Source of the DNA: CBDIBC01 sp965276635
Lineage (GTDB): Bacteria; Actinomycetota; Acidimicrobiia; Acidimicrobiales; Palsa-688
Length of the DNA stretch: 64,000 bases
Assembly: GCA_965276635.1 (NCBI GenBank)
Contig: CBDIBC010000005.1
Span: 1,364,001 to 1,428,000, forward strand
Direction: 5' to 3'
This document shows positions 22,674-31,192 of this stretch, one piece after another (within the stretch, counting starts at the first letter, position 1; every line of letters starts with the position of its first letter). The notes below the pieces were generated by a model. It had not been told where the DNA came from, searched no databases, and saw only the letters and a program-made list of their open reading frames with translations. The position numbers and the translations under genes were made by a program.

Positions 22674-23510
22674 ATGACCGACGCACCAACCAATCGTGAT
22701 ACCCCCGCGGCAGCCGTCCCCAAGGGAAACCTGCCCGCTGTCGTCGACCGGGACGCCTTCCAGGCTGAGTTGGAGAAGCTGCGGGTACGGGAGAAGGCGC
22801 ACACCCGGGAAGGCGACGCCATCGCCGCGGCCCGCCGGCGCCTACCCATGGTCGACGTCGACGCCAGCCTCACACTGATCGGAGCAAACGGGCCGGTCAC
22901 CCTGCTCGACGCGTTTGAAGGGCGCCAACAGCTCAGCGCCTACTACTTCATGTGGTGGCCCGGCCGAACCGCGGCAGAGCAGTGCGAAGGCTGCACCTGG
23001 TGCAACGGCCAGATCGCCGAGCTCTCCTACCTTCATTCTCGCGACGTCACCTACGCCGTCTTCTGCCAAGGTCGTAACGTCTCGTTTGGCGTGGCGGGCG
23101 ACCCCTACAACGAGAGCGTCCGCTACCGCGACTTCATGGGATGGGAGATGCCGTGGTACTCCGCGCACCTGACCGTGGACACACTCCTGGCCGGGCGCGA
23201 AATCGGCTTGTTCCACCTCGTGTGCTACCTACGCGACGGCGACCGTGTCTTCGAGACCTATTGGACGAAACGCCGCGGCGCAGAAGCGATGGACAACAAC
23301 TACGCGCTCATGGACCTCACCGTGTACGGACGCCAGGAGCCGTGGGAGGACTCGCCCCCCGGCTGGCCACGACAGTGCACCACCACGCGCACCGACGGCG
23401 GCCCGCCCGATTGGCCGCCAGTGTCAGGCTGGCCAGGCGGACGCCCCATCGCCCAGTGGTCCCGACTCGACGCCGGCCGCTCCGACGAGCTCGGCACCAC
23501 CGGAAGCTAA
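22674..23510 (+). CDS. DUF899 thioredoxin-fold protein, copy 1
   Basis: 278 residues of the DUF899 family, predicted to have a thioredoxin-like fold. The core includes LLDAFEGRQQLSAYYFMWW, a Cys cluster EQCEGCTWCNGQ and DFMGWEMPWYSA; it ends with a Pro/Gly-rich tail not seen in the other two copies. The Cys cluster suggests redox or metal chemistry, but no activity is established. It starts 21 bp after the ArsR gene and is the most divergent of the three copies here. Confidence 0.88.
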   Translation: MTDAPTNRDTPAAAVPKGNLPAVVDRDAFQAELEKLRVREKAHTREGDAIAAARRRLPMVDVDASLTLIGANGPVTLLDAFEGRQQLSAYYFMWWPGRTAAEQCEGCTWCNGQIAELSYLHSRDVTYAVFCQGRNVSFGVAGDPYNESVRYRDFMGWEMPWYSAHLTVDTLLAGREIGLFHLVCYLRDGDRVFETYWTKRRGAEAMDNNYALMDLTVYGRQEPWEDSPPGWPRQCTTTRTDGGPPDWPPVSGWPGGRPIAQWSRLDAGRSDELGTTGS

Positions 23511-23583
23511 CGGGGTAGCGGGTCATGCAGCACCCAGACAAGCAGCACTCAGCCATCCCGTCGCTGGCCCAAGAGCACACACG

Positions 23584-24303
23584 ATGACAGCCCTTGATCG
23601 GGCAGGCCGGGCGACGAGCCCAGCCGGTACCGTCCCAAGTCCATCTGCCACGGTTCCTGCCGTCGCGGCACTCACCGCCACCCTCGGTCTCGCCGCCGGC
23701 TGCTGGGTTATCGCCATCGATGAGATGCGTGGCATGGACATCGGAGTCGCAACCCGGCTCGGTTCGTTGTCGTTCTTCGTGGCCTCATGGGTCTTGATGA
23801 TGGCAGCGATGATGCTGCCGGGCGTGATCCCAGCCGTTCTGCGTCGGTCACAGGTCAGGGCGGTCGCGGTGCCGCTGTTCGTCGCTTCCTACCTCGCAGT
23901 CTGGACTCTCATCGGCTTGGTGGTCTATGCGCTCTACCGGCCGCATGGGGCCGTCGCCGCCGGCGTTGTCGTGATCGCCGCGGGCGTGTACGAGTTGACG
24001 CCTATCAAGCGACACTTCCGTCTCCGCTGCCAGCCAAACAGCCGCTCGGGAATCCTGTTCGGGCTGGACTGTGTCGGATCGAGCATCGGTCTGATGGCGA
24101 TGCTGGTCATGCTGGGCGCGATGAGTATCACGTGGATGGTGGTGATCGCCGTCCTTGTCGTAGCCCAGAAGCTCCTCCCTCTGAACGCGGCGATCGACGT
24201 TCCGTTGGCTCTGGCAATGATCGGTTTCGGTGTCTTCATCATCGCCGCGCCCACGTCGGTCCCCGGGCTCCTACCACCGATGCACGCCATGCCGACGATG
24301 TGA
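23584..24303 (+). CDS. DUF2182 integral membrane protein
   Basis: 239 residues with about six hydrophobic helices and the DUF2182 signature (ASWVLMMAAMMLPGVIPAVL; WMVVIAVLVVAQKLLP). Family members are described as predicted metal-binding membrane proteins. The segment usually rich in Cys reads FGLDCVGSSIGLM here, keeping one Cys, so metal binding may be weakened. It lies between two DUF899 genes on the same strand. Confidence 0.85.
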   Translation: MTALDRAGRATSPAGTVPSPSATVPAVAALTATLGLAAGCWVIAIDEMRGMDIGVATRLGSLSFFVASWVLMMAAMMLPGVIPAVLRRSQVRAVAVPLFVASYLAVWTLIGLVVYALYRPHGAVAAGVVVIAAGVYELTPIKRHFRLRCQPNSRSGILFGLDCVGSSIGLMAMLVMLGAMSITWMVVIAVLVVAQKLLPLNAAIDVPLALAMIGFGVFIIAAPTSVPGLLPPMHAMPTM

Positions 24304-24328
24304 CCCACCAAGGAGAGAGACAGAAAAG

Positions 24329-25084
24329 ATGACAAGTCACCAGACCGGAACCCGTGAAGAATGGCGCGCCGCGCGCTTGAAACTGCTCGACGCCGAGAAG
24401 GCCCACACTCGGCGTGGCGACGATCTGGTCAAGCGTCGCCAGGAGCTGCCCTGGGTGCGGGTGGACAAGGACTACCAGTTCGACACCGACGAGGGCGCGA
24501 CATCCCTGTCTCACCTATTCCGAGGACGCTTGCAGCTGCTCGTCTACCACTTCATGTTCGGTCCCGAGTACCAGGTGGGATGCCCCGCCTGCTCGGCGAT
24601 CGCTGACGGCTTCAACGGCTTCATCGTGCACCTGGCCAACCACGACGTCACCCTGCACGTCGTGTCACGGGCTCCGCTTCCGAACATCCAGGCCTACAAG
24701 CAGCGAATGGGTTGGACCTTCCCGTGGGCCTCCTCCTACGGCAGCGACTTCAATTTCGACTTCCATGTGTCGCATACCGTCCAGCAGCAGCAATCGGGGG
24801 TGAGCGAGTACAACTTCGGCCAATGGAATCCCCGACCGGCGGAAGCCGACTGGGGCCCGGAGCTGGCGTCGCCTGTGGGAACGGACTGGGCGACCTACAG
24901 CCGAGAATCGCCCGGCATGAGCTCGTTCGTGATCGACGGCGGCGATGTCTACCACACCTACTCGGCGTACGCCCGAGGCCTGGACAGCTTGTGGGGCATG
25001 TACCAGTGGCTAGACCGAGCTCCACTCGGCCGGAACGAGATCGGGCTGTGGTTCCGACGCCACGACGAATACGACAACGACTGA
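24329..25084 (+). CDS. DUF899 thioredoxin-fold protein, copy 2
   Basis: 251 residues. Opening (TGTREEWRAARLKLLDAEKAHTRRGD) and end (GLWFRRHDEYDND) match a standard DUF899 protein; the central Cys pair is GCPACSA, followed by QRMGWTFPWASSYGSDFNFDF. AAGGAGAG lies ~10 nt upstream of the ATG. The cysteines are in a different context from copy 1, so the two may have different partners. Confidence 0.9.
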   Translation: MTSHQTGTREEWRAARLKLLDAEKAHTRRGDDLVKRRQELPWVRVDKDYQFDTDEGATSLSHLFRGRLQLLVYHFMFGPEYQVGCPACSAIADGFNGFIVHLANHDVTLHVVSRAPLPNIQAYKQRMGWTFPWASSYGSDFNFDFHVSHTVQQQQSGVSEYNFGQWNPRPAEADWGPELASPVGTDWATYSRESPGMSSFVIDGGDVYHTYSAYARGLDSLWGMYQWLDRAPLGRNEIGLWFRRHDEYDND

Positions 25085-25189
25085 TGTGGATGCCATGGCT
25101 GACATAACCACTGATACAACTCTACGATAATCGCTCAAGTCCGGGCCGACAGCGGACATGTGGGCGGCATATAAGAGGACCACTCCGCT

Positions 25190-25975
25190 GGTGTTGCTCC
25201 ATCACACGGAGGCGAAGTCCGGTGCCAACCGCGTCTCGCCGCCCGCAAGGACCTGCTGGTTAAGAAGAAGAAACTCACCCAGGCGCACGACCGGCTGAAC
25301 GCCGATCGCCGAAGGATGCCGATGGTCCGTATCGACAAGCTGTACACCTTCGCGGGCCCGAACGGGGGTCGGCCTGCTCGACCTGTTCGAAGGCCGGCCC
25401 CAACTGGTAATGCACCACTTCATGTGGCTCTTCGACATCGACGCCGACGGAACCGAGCAACCACGCTACTACAGCTGCTCCTCGGCGGCCGACGGAACCC
25501 CCCAGCGCCTGAGGCAACTGCACGTCCGCAACACCACGCTGGTGGCGGTGACTCGGGAGCCGTACGACAAGATCGCCGCGTTCCGCCAGCGGATGGGCTG
25601 GACGCTCCCTCGGTACTCCTCGTGGGCCAGCGACTTCAACTACGACTTCCACGCCACCGTCGACGATCGGGACGCCCCGGTGACGATCTTCCACCGCACC
25701 GAGGCCGAGCTTGCCGCTGCCGGCATGCCCTACACCGAAAGCCTGCGCGGCGACTGGCCGGGCATCAGCACCTTCCTCCGCGTCGGCGACGACGTCTTCC
25801 ACACCTACTCCACCTTCGGGCGAGGCATCGAAGAGTTCCACAACGGCGACAACTACCTCGACCTCACCGCCCTTGGACGCCAGGAGGCCTGGGAGGAACC
25901 GAAGGGCCGCGTCGCGCCGCTCGGCCTGCACGTCGGGGGCCGCACATGCGCCTCCCCGACGAGTACGACACCTGA
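25190..25975 (+). pseudogene. DUF899 protein, copy 3, frameshifted
   Basis: Homology to DUF899 runs across three broken segments: LAARKDLLVKKKKLTQ...MPMVRIDKLYTFAGPNG, then (new frame) GLLDLFEGRPQLVMHHFMW...LTALGRQEAWEEPKG, then (first frame again) PHMRLPDEYDT. One extra G in the G-run at ~25364 and one missing G at ~25935 would account for the two shifts. The N-terminus is also damaged: no good start and the usual EEW residues are missing. The Cys pair of copies 1 and 2 is absent. Confidence 0.8.
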
Positions 25976-26054
25976 CGTCAACCCTGCCGTCAAGCACGGT
26001 GAAGGCCGGGGCGCCCGACCCCTGCAGGCCCGACTGAAAAGGAGGATGAGAATA

Positions 26055-26399
26055 GTGAGGTTCGTGATGTTCGTCTGCCCTGACCCGGACATCGAGCGAC
26101 AGCTCAGCCCAGAGGAAGGCCAAGCGCTTGGCGCTGCCGCCGACGTGTGGCTCAACGAAATGAACAGCCGAGGGGTGCGTGTTCAGGGCGGGCGACTGCG
26201 TCCGCCGGAGGAATTCAGGACTTTGCGGATCCGTCATGGGGACTGGCTGGTGGCAGACGGGCCGTTCGCAGAAGCCCAGGAACAGATCATTGGCTACTCA
26301 ATTCTCGAATGCGCCGACCTGACCGAGGCGATAACGGTGGCTGGCAAACATCCCGTAGCCCAGATCGGGGCAATCGAGCTGAGGGCGTTCTCGACCTAG
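26055..26399 (+). CDS. YCII-domain protein
   Basis: 114 residues with the YCII/DGPF-type signature VADGPFAEAQEQIIGYSILE. These small ferredoxin-like proteins are frequently encoded with SRPBCC proteins and sigma factors; their function is unknown. GTG 26055 was chosen because GGAGG is 9 nt upstream; an ATG at 26046 touches that GGAGG. Last gene of the DUF899 cluster. Confidence 0.85.
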   Translation: MRFVMFVCPDPDIERQLSPEEGQALGAAADVWLNEMNSRGVRVQGGRLRPPEEFRTLRIRHGDWLVADGPFAEAQEQIIGYSILECADLTEAITVAGKHPVAQIGAIELRAFST

Positions 26400-26406
26400 A
26401 GGAGAA

Positions 26407-26424
26407 GGGCCGCTTTCCCGGCCC
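26407..26424 (+). terminator. Hairpin after the DUF899/YCII cluster
   Basis: GGGCCG-CTTTCC-CGGCCC forms a six-pair GC stem 7 bp after the YCII stop. There is no T-run, so it is a weak candidate terminator. Confidence 0.4.
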
Positions 26425-26668
26425 GTGGGGAACAGCCGAACGGAGAGTCCCGCTAAGCCGCTGCGGCCAATGGCCCGACGCGAGGACTTCTACCAGGGGC
26501 CGGTCGAGCGCCCGCAAGCGGAACGGCGGATTCTGGCGGTGGTCGCAACGGGGTGGTCGATTGGCAGGATAGCGAGGTGGCCGCAGAAACGGGTCTGTAG
26601 GAGTCGCCGCGGGGCACTCAGGAAGCCCTGGCGGGCTTCCTCGTCCATGGTGGCTGCGAACTCTGACC

Positions 26669-26719
26669 GGGCGGTCAAGCCTGCCCCTTCGGGCGGCCTG
26701 CGGCCCGGCTTGACCGCCC
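26669..26719. repeat. 51-bp palindrome with 13-bp perfect arms
   Basis: GGGCGGTCAAGCC (26669-26681) is repeated inverted as GGCTTGACCGCCC (26707-26719). It lies ~35 bp beyond the 3' end of the IS30 remnant and may be its terminator or an element end. The surrounding 26425-26753 has no gene I can support. Confidence 0.6.
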
Positions 26720-26753
26720 TGGCCGGTTGGGGGGTGTGGTCGGAGCAGGAAGG

Positions 26754-27594
26754 TCAGCCAGCAGCCAGCAGGTCGGCGATCTGCTCGATCGGCTTGGCGA
26801 AACCGAGGCGCTTGCGGGGCCGGTCGTTCAGCTCGTCAGCCACCGCGTCGAGGAATGCCTCGTCGTGCACGGAGAGGTCGGTGCCCTTGGGGAAATACTG
26901 GCGCAGTGTCCGGGAACAGCCCGATCTTTGGCTTCGGCGGGTCGCTCGGAGATGTGGATCATGTCGGGGATGCGGTTCTTGCGCTGCCCCGCCTTGCGGC
27001 TCGGGCGGCGCATCGCCCTCCCAGTGCGCAAACACACGGTCAGCTCCCGGCGAAGCCCCCCCTCGACAGCACATACAGCGACTGGTAGATGGTCTCGGTC
27101 GACACCCACATCTCCGGCAGGTCGGGGAACTCCGCCCGTAGCCGACCGGCGACCTGCTCGGGCGAGTACCGCAATGCCAGATCCTGCTCCACCTTGGCCC
27201 GCAACACCAAGTTGGTGGCCAGCTTCGCCGGCTTCGGGCGCGCGGCGCGATCCCACGCCAGCGCGTGCGCGGTAGTCGCCCGGTAGCGGCCCCGATCATC
27301 GGTATTGCGGCGAAGCTCCCGGCTGACCGTCGAAGCAGACCGCCCGATCCGGTCCGCGATCATGCGCACCGACTCACCCGCGGCGATCTCCTCGCGCTCC
27401 GCCAAACTCAAGCACCGACCCTTCAAGTACCGGCCACGGCGCGGCCGCACCCCGCCCGCCTCCCGAAGCCACGCCAAACCCCGCCAGCGATGCGTCCCCA
27501 CAGAAGCCGCCGCGTCAGTCGTGAACTCGCCGCGCTGCATCACCTCCAAAACGGCTGAACAACCCCCCACCATGGCCTCATTGAACCGTGTCAT
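26754..27594 (-). pseudogene. IS30-family transposase remnant
   Basis: The N-terminal part is recognisable in one frame (LSLAEREEIAAGESVRMIAD, RSASTVSRELRRN, YSPEQVAGRLR, VSTETIYQSLYV). It continues in a second frame (RRPSRKAGQRKNRIPDMIHI) and the C-terminus is in the third frame (QYFPKGTDLSVHDEAFLD...DRPRKRLGF). The DDE catalytic core between VPGH and QYFPKG is deleted. At least two frameshifts plus this deletion make it inactive. I could not define the terminal repeats. Confidence 0.85.
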
Positions 27595-27802
27595 CGCAAC
27601 TCTCCGATCATGGGGTGTGCTGCGATCACCGCGAGAACCCAAGGAACGCCCAGCGGGAATGGCGCAGGTCAGGGTCAACGCCGGACGGTGAGCGTCCCGT
27701 ATACCCGCCCGGAACGAAGCCCCGTGGCGGGGGGGTTATGCGGACCGGCCGTGCGGGGTCCAAGGCGAGGCACATCAGGAGGGTGAGAGGCGAACCCCTA
27801 CG

Positions 27803-28081
27803 ATGGGTGGCGTGCCACTGCGTCGCCTTATTCGGGACCTGAGCGGCCACACTGCGCCCCTGGTACCCGGCGCTCGAGACCCTGGGCATTGACCTGGAGG
27901 CCGCCAAGATCCCCAGTGACCTGACCGTGGTGCAGGTCGGAGATCTGGTGCACAAGGGGCCCGACGGGGACGAGGCGGTGGCTCTCGTCGACCAGATGAT
28001 GTCGGTCTGCAATTCCATGGGACGGTCGACCTTTGATGGTCACAAGCGATTGCTCAACTATCCCGACCGATTGCTCAAGTA
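27803..28081 (+). pseudogene. Metallophosphatase fragment
   Basis: An N-terminal piece (MGGVPLRRLIRDLSGHTAPL) is followed, in another frame after ~27865, by ALETLGIDLEAAKIPSDLTV and VVQVGDLVHKGPDGDEAVAL, the metal-binding GDLVHKGP region of calcineurin-like phosphatases. It ends after ~75 residues among short repeats, so most of the catalytic domain is missing. Confidence 0.7.
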
Positions 28082-28108
28082 GTGCTCAACTACAAACGCG
28101 ATTGCTCA
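28047..28108. repeat. CGATTGCTCA direct repeats at a gene breakpoint
   Basis: CGATTGCTCAA occurs at 28047 and 28068, CGATTGCTCA at 28099, and GTGCTCAAC at 28082. They lie exactly where the phosphatase homology stops and next to the dnaB 3' end; they may be the scar of a lost element. Confidence 0.6.
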
Positions 28109-28135
28109 TCTTCAACCGCTCCCTACAGGCGCTGC

Positions 28136-29539
28136 TCACACGCGGGCCATGTTGGCGAAGCGGGTGAAGTGGTCGAGAAAGGCCAGCTTGGCCGATCCGG
28201 TCGGGCCGTTCCTGTGCTTGGACACGATGACCTCGGCCACGCCCCGGTCGGCCGACTCGGGGTTATACACCTCGTCGCGGTAGAGGAACATCACCACATC
28301 GGCATCCTGTTCGAGCGAGCCGGACTCTCGTAGGTCGGCGAGAACCGGACGCTTGTCCATGCGGCTCTCCAGGTTTCTGGACAGCTGGGACAGGGCTACG
28401 ACCGGGACCTCCAGCTCGCGGGCCAGGACCTTCAGGCCCCGGCTGATCTCCGACACCTCGACCTGCCGGCTCTCGGCGGAGTTCCGCCCTGACATCAGCT
28501 GGAGGTAGTCGACGATGATCAGGCCCAGGTTCCCCTGGCGAGCCTTCAGCCGCCGGGCTTTGGCCCGCAGCTCCATGACCGTCAGGTTCGGGTTGTCGTC
28601 GATGAACAGTGGTGCCTCGCCGAGCCGGCCGATGGCATGGCTGATCTTCGGCCAGTCGCTCTCCACCAGCCGCCCGTTCCTGATGCGGTTGGCGTCCACG
28701 CGCGCCTCGGAGACGAGCAGGCGGTTGGTGATCTCGGCATGACTCATCTCCAGCGAGAACAGCAGGACGGGCGTATTGGCCTCCATGGCGGCATGGGCAG
28801 CGATGCCGAGGGCGAAGCTGGTCTTGCCCATGGCCGGTCGAGACCCCACGATGATGAGCGCGGACTTCTGCAGGCCGGAGAGTCGCTCGTCGAGGTCCAG
28901 GTAGCCGGTGGGCACGCCGGTGACCGCCTCTCCCCGCTCGTAGAGTGCCTCCAGACGGTCCAGGCTGGCCTCGAGCAGGTCCTTCAGCGGACGCAGGGTG
29001 TCGCTCGTGCGTCGCTCCGCCACGTCGAAGACCATGGCCTCGGCTCGGTCGACCACCGCGTCGACGTCGTCGGGAACGCTGTAGCCCATCTCGGCAATCT
29101 CGCCGGCCACGCCGATGAGCCGCCTGAGCAGGGCGTGCTCCTCGACGATGTGGGCGTAGCGGGCCGCATTGGCGGTGGCGGGTGTCTCGGCCTGCAGGGA
29201 GATCAACGCGGCCAGTCCCCCAACCGCGTCGAGTAGTCCGGCGCGGGTCAGCTCGTCGGCGACGGTGACGGGGTCGGCCGGTTCGCCCTGGCCGTAGAGG
29301 GACGTGACGGCGTCGAAGATGTGGCCGTGCGCCGGCTTGTAGAAGTCGTCGGCCGAGCACGTCTCCACCGCCGAGGCAATGGCGTCGCGCGACAGGAGCA
29401 TGGCACCGAGCAGCGATTCCTCGGCCTGGAGGTTGTGCGGGGGGACGCGGGCAACGTTCGAGGGCGTGCTGGCCTGGTGCCCCCCCGCCGGTCGGTTCCG
29501 CCGTCGAGCCTCGTCGAAAGAGAACGTCGAGGTCACCAT
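28136..29539 (-). CDS. dnaB: Replicative DNA helicase DnaB
   Basis: 467-residue ring helicase. N-terminal DnaB domain (VPPHNLQAEESLLGAMLL) for primase contact; RecA-like domain with Walker A GSRPAMGKT (232-240), Walker B LIIVDYLQLMSG and ESGSLEQDADVVMFLYRDE. No intein. GTGGGA precedes ATG 29539. It ends the rpsF-ssb-rpsR-rplI-dnaB series, 227 bp after rplI, with DnaA-box-like sites in that gap suggesting its own promoter. Confidence 0.96.
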   Translation of the reverse strand: MVTSTFSFDEARRRNRPAGGHQASTPSNVARVPPHNLQAEESLLGAMLLSRDAIASAVETCSADDFYKPAHGHIFDAVTSLYGQGEPADPVTVADELTRAGLLDAVGGLAALISLQAETPATANAARYAHIVEEHALLRRLIGVAGEIAEMGYSVPDDVDAVVDRAEAMVFDVAERRTSDTLRPLKDLLEASLDRLEALYERGEAVTGVPTGYLDLDERLSGLQKSALIIVGSRPAMGKTSFALGIAAHAAMEANTPVLLFSLEMSHAEITNRLLVSEARVDANRIRNGRLVESDWPKISHAIGRLGEAPLFIDDNPNLTVMELRAKARRLKARQGNLGLIIVDYLQLMSGRNSAESRQVEVSEISRGLKVLARELEVPVVALSQLSRNLESRMDKRPVLADLRESGSLEQDADVVMFLYRDEVYNPESADRGVAEVIVSKHRNGPTGSAKLAFLDHFTRFANMARV

Positions 29540-29565
29540 GGCCGTCCCACCCTCGCGGGTGATGC

Positions 29566-29647
29566 TGTGGACAGGCCAGTGGATCTGCTGGGGATCTGCT
29601 GGGGACCAACCGCCGTTTGGTGCCCCCAGCCGACCGACATGTCCACA
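29566..29647. promoter_or_regulatory. DnaA-box-like pair upstream of dnaB
   Basis: TGTGGACAG (29566-29574) is the reverse complement of CTGTCCACA, identical to a box in front of dnaA; ATGTCCACA lies at 29639-29647. Between them GGATCTGCTGG is repeated in tandem (29581-29603). The pair could place dnaB under DnaA control. Confidence 0.45.
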
Positions 29648-29765
29648 GGTGTACACCGAAGGTGTGACCGGTAGGCGTGAGAAGCTGGGGATAGATGGCG
29701 AGGGGACCGCGCCGTGCGGTCCCCTCGGGTACGGGCGGAAGAGCCGGGATCCGGCGGACTGGCGA

Positions 29766-30212
29766 TCAGCTCTTGACGACCTCGACGGTGATGCGGAACT
29801 CGACGTCGCTGTGGAGCTTGACCGGCACCTCGTGGGTGCCGATCGTCTTGATCGGCTCGTCCAGGCGGAGTCGCCGGCGATCGAGGGCGACGCTCGTCTG
29901 CTCGACCACCGCATCGGCCACGTCGACGTTCGTCACCGAGCCGAACAGCTTGCCCTCGGCGCCAGCTCTGGCCGGGATACGGATGACCACCGGGACCAAG
30001 GTGCGCGCCACCAGTTCGGCGGCCTCCCGGTCCTTGGCGTCGCGCAGGTCGCGTGAGCGCCGCATAGCCCCTGCCTGGTTCGTCACCCCGCGCGTGGCGG
30101 CGATGGCGTAGCCCTTCGGCAGAAGGAAGTTCCGGGCGTAGCCGTCGGCCACGTCACAGATGTCCCCCCGCTTGCCGAGATCCTCGAGGTCCGTCCGCAA
30201 CACGACGCGCAT
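29766..30212 (-). CDS. rplI: 50S ribosomal protein L9
   Basis: 148 residues, typical L9: N-terminal rRNA-binding domain (MRVVLRTDLEDLGKRGD, NFLLPKGYAI), a connecting helix and a C-terminal domain ending EFRITVEVVKS. ATG 30212 shares a base with the rpsR stop (TGATG); GTG 30215 directly before it is an alternative. Confidence 0.96.
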   Translation of the reverse strand: MRVVLRTDLEDLGKRGDICDVADGYARNFLLPKGYAIAATRGVTNQAGAMRRSRDLRDAKDREAAELVARTLVPVVIRIPARAGAEGKLFGSVTNVDVADAVVEQTSVALDRRRLRLDEPIKTIGTHEVPVKLHSDVEFRITVEVVKS

Positions 30213-30685
30213 CACGCCTCCACCTCGACGGCCTCGCTCTCGCCGGCGGCTGGCGGGCCGTCAGCTGCCGCGGCGGCCGCCGACGGGGTGCCGGATGCGT
30301 CGACCGGCATGGGCCGGTCGCCCCGATCCCCGCGGTCGCCGCGATCCCCGCGATCGCCGCGATCCTCATCGCGACGCCCGCCACCTCGTCCACCGCGACC
30401 GGGACCGCGCTCGGACACCGTGCGCTGGGTGTAGGGCAACAGGGCCACCTCGCGGGCGGTCTTGATGGCCACCTGGACATCGCGCTGGTGCTGGGCGCAG
30501 TTCCCCGTGACCCGACGAGCCCGGATCTTGCCCCGGTCGCTCATGAAGCGGCGGAGGACGTTCACGTCCTTGTAGTCGACCCATTCGACGTGGTCCTTGC
30601 AGAAGATGCAGACCTTCTTTTTGCCCCGCGGGCGGGTGTCCTTGACGGCGCGCTTGCCGCGATCCCGATCGTTGTTCCGTGCCAT
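30212..30685 (-). CDS. rpsR: 30S ribosomal protein S18 with long C-terminal tail
   Basis: The first ~90 residues are a normal zinc-type S18 (KKKVCIFCKDHVEWVDYKDV, RGKIRARRVTGNCAQHQRDV, VALLPYTQR). S18 usually ends there; this one continues for ~65 residues with a Gly/Arg segment, repeated RGD tripeptides (EDRGDRGDRGDRGDRGDRPM) and an Ala/Glu-rich acidic end. The frame closes exactly at the rplI start, so the tail is probably real and not read-through. Sits in the rpsF-ssb-rpsR-rplI operon with 1-bp overlaps on both sides. Confidence 0.93.
   Translation of the reverse strand: MARNNDRDRGKRAVKDTRPRGKKKVCIFCKDHVEWVDYKDVNVLRRFMSDRGKIRARRVTGNCAQHQRDVQVAIKTAREVALLPYTQRTVSERGPGRGGRGGGRRDEDRGDRGDRGDRGDRGDRPMPVDASGTPSAAAAAADGPPAAGESEAVEVEA
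30316..30372. repeat. 9-bp repeats coding (RGD)n in rpsR
   Basis: Alternating CGCGATCCC/CGCGGTCGC-type 9-mers encode successive Arg-Gly-Asp units in the tail of S18. Expansion or contraction would keep the frame. Confidence 0.8.
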
Positions 30686-31191
30686 CAGAAAGGCTCCTCG
30701 TCGTACTGGTATCCGCCACTGGCCGGCTCGTTCGCGCTGGGCTGGCTCGGGGCCGCAGCGCCGGACCCGTTGGCCGCACCGCCGCCTCCACCGCCGGCGC
30801 TGCCGCCACCGGCGGCGTCGGGGCTGCGGCGCTCATTGCGCGTGATCGCCGTGGTGGCGAAGCGCAGGCTCGGTGCCACCTCGTCGGCGACGATCTCGAT
30901 CTTGGAACGCTTCTCGCCGTCGGCGTTCTCCCAGCTGCGCTGCTCCAGCCGGCCGGAGACCACCACCCGGGTGCCGCGATTGAGGGACTGGGCGGCGTTC
31001 TCGGCCAGGTTGGCCCAGCACACGACGTCGAAGAAGGACGTCACCTCGTTCCACTCCTGGGTCTGGCGGTTCTGCCAGCTCCGGTTCACGGCCACACCGA
31101 AGCTGGCCGTGGCCTGCCCCGACGGGGTGAACCGCAGCTCGGGGTCGCGGGTCAGGTTTCCGACGATCGTCACACTGCTGCTGTTCGCCAT
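30685..31191 (-). CDS. ssb: Single-stranded DNA-binding protein
   Basis: 168 residues. OB fold (SSVTIVGNLTRDPELRFTPSG; FFDVVCWANLAENAAQSLNRG; VVVSGRLEQRSWE), a Gly/Ala/Ser-rich linker and the acidic tip YDEEPF that binds replication partners. ATG 31191 gives the standard start. Located between rpsF and rpsR, as is usual. Confidence 0.96.
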   Translation of the reverse strand: MANSSSVTIVGNLTRDPELRFTPSGQATASFGVAVNRSWQNRQTQEWNEVTSFFDVVCWANLAENAAQSLNRGTRVVVSGRLEQRSWENADGEKRSKIEIVADEVAPSLRFATTAITRNERRSPDAAGGGSAGGGGGGAANGSGAAAPSQPSANEPASGGYQYDEEPF

Positions 31192-31192
31192 G

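Noticed and set aside
26425..27141. Plus-strand frame across the IS30 remnant
   Set aside because: It is antisense to recognisable transposase sequence and has no features of its own.
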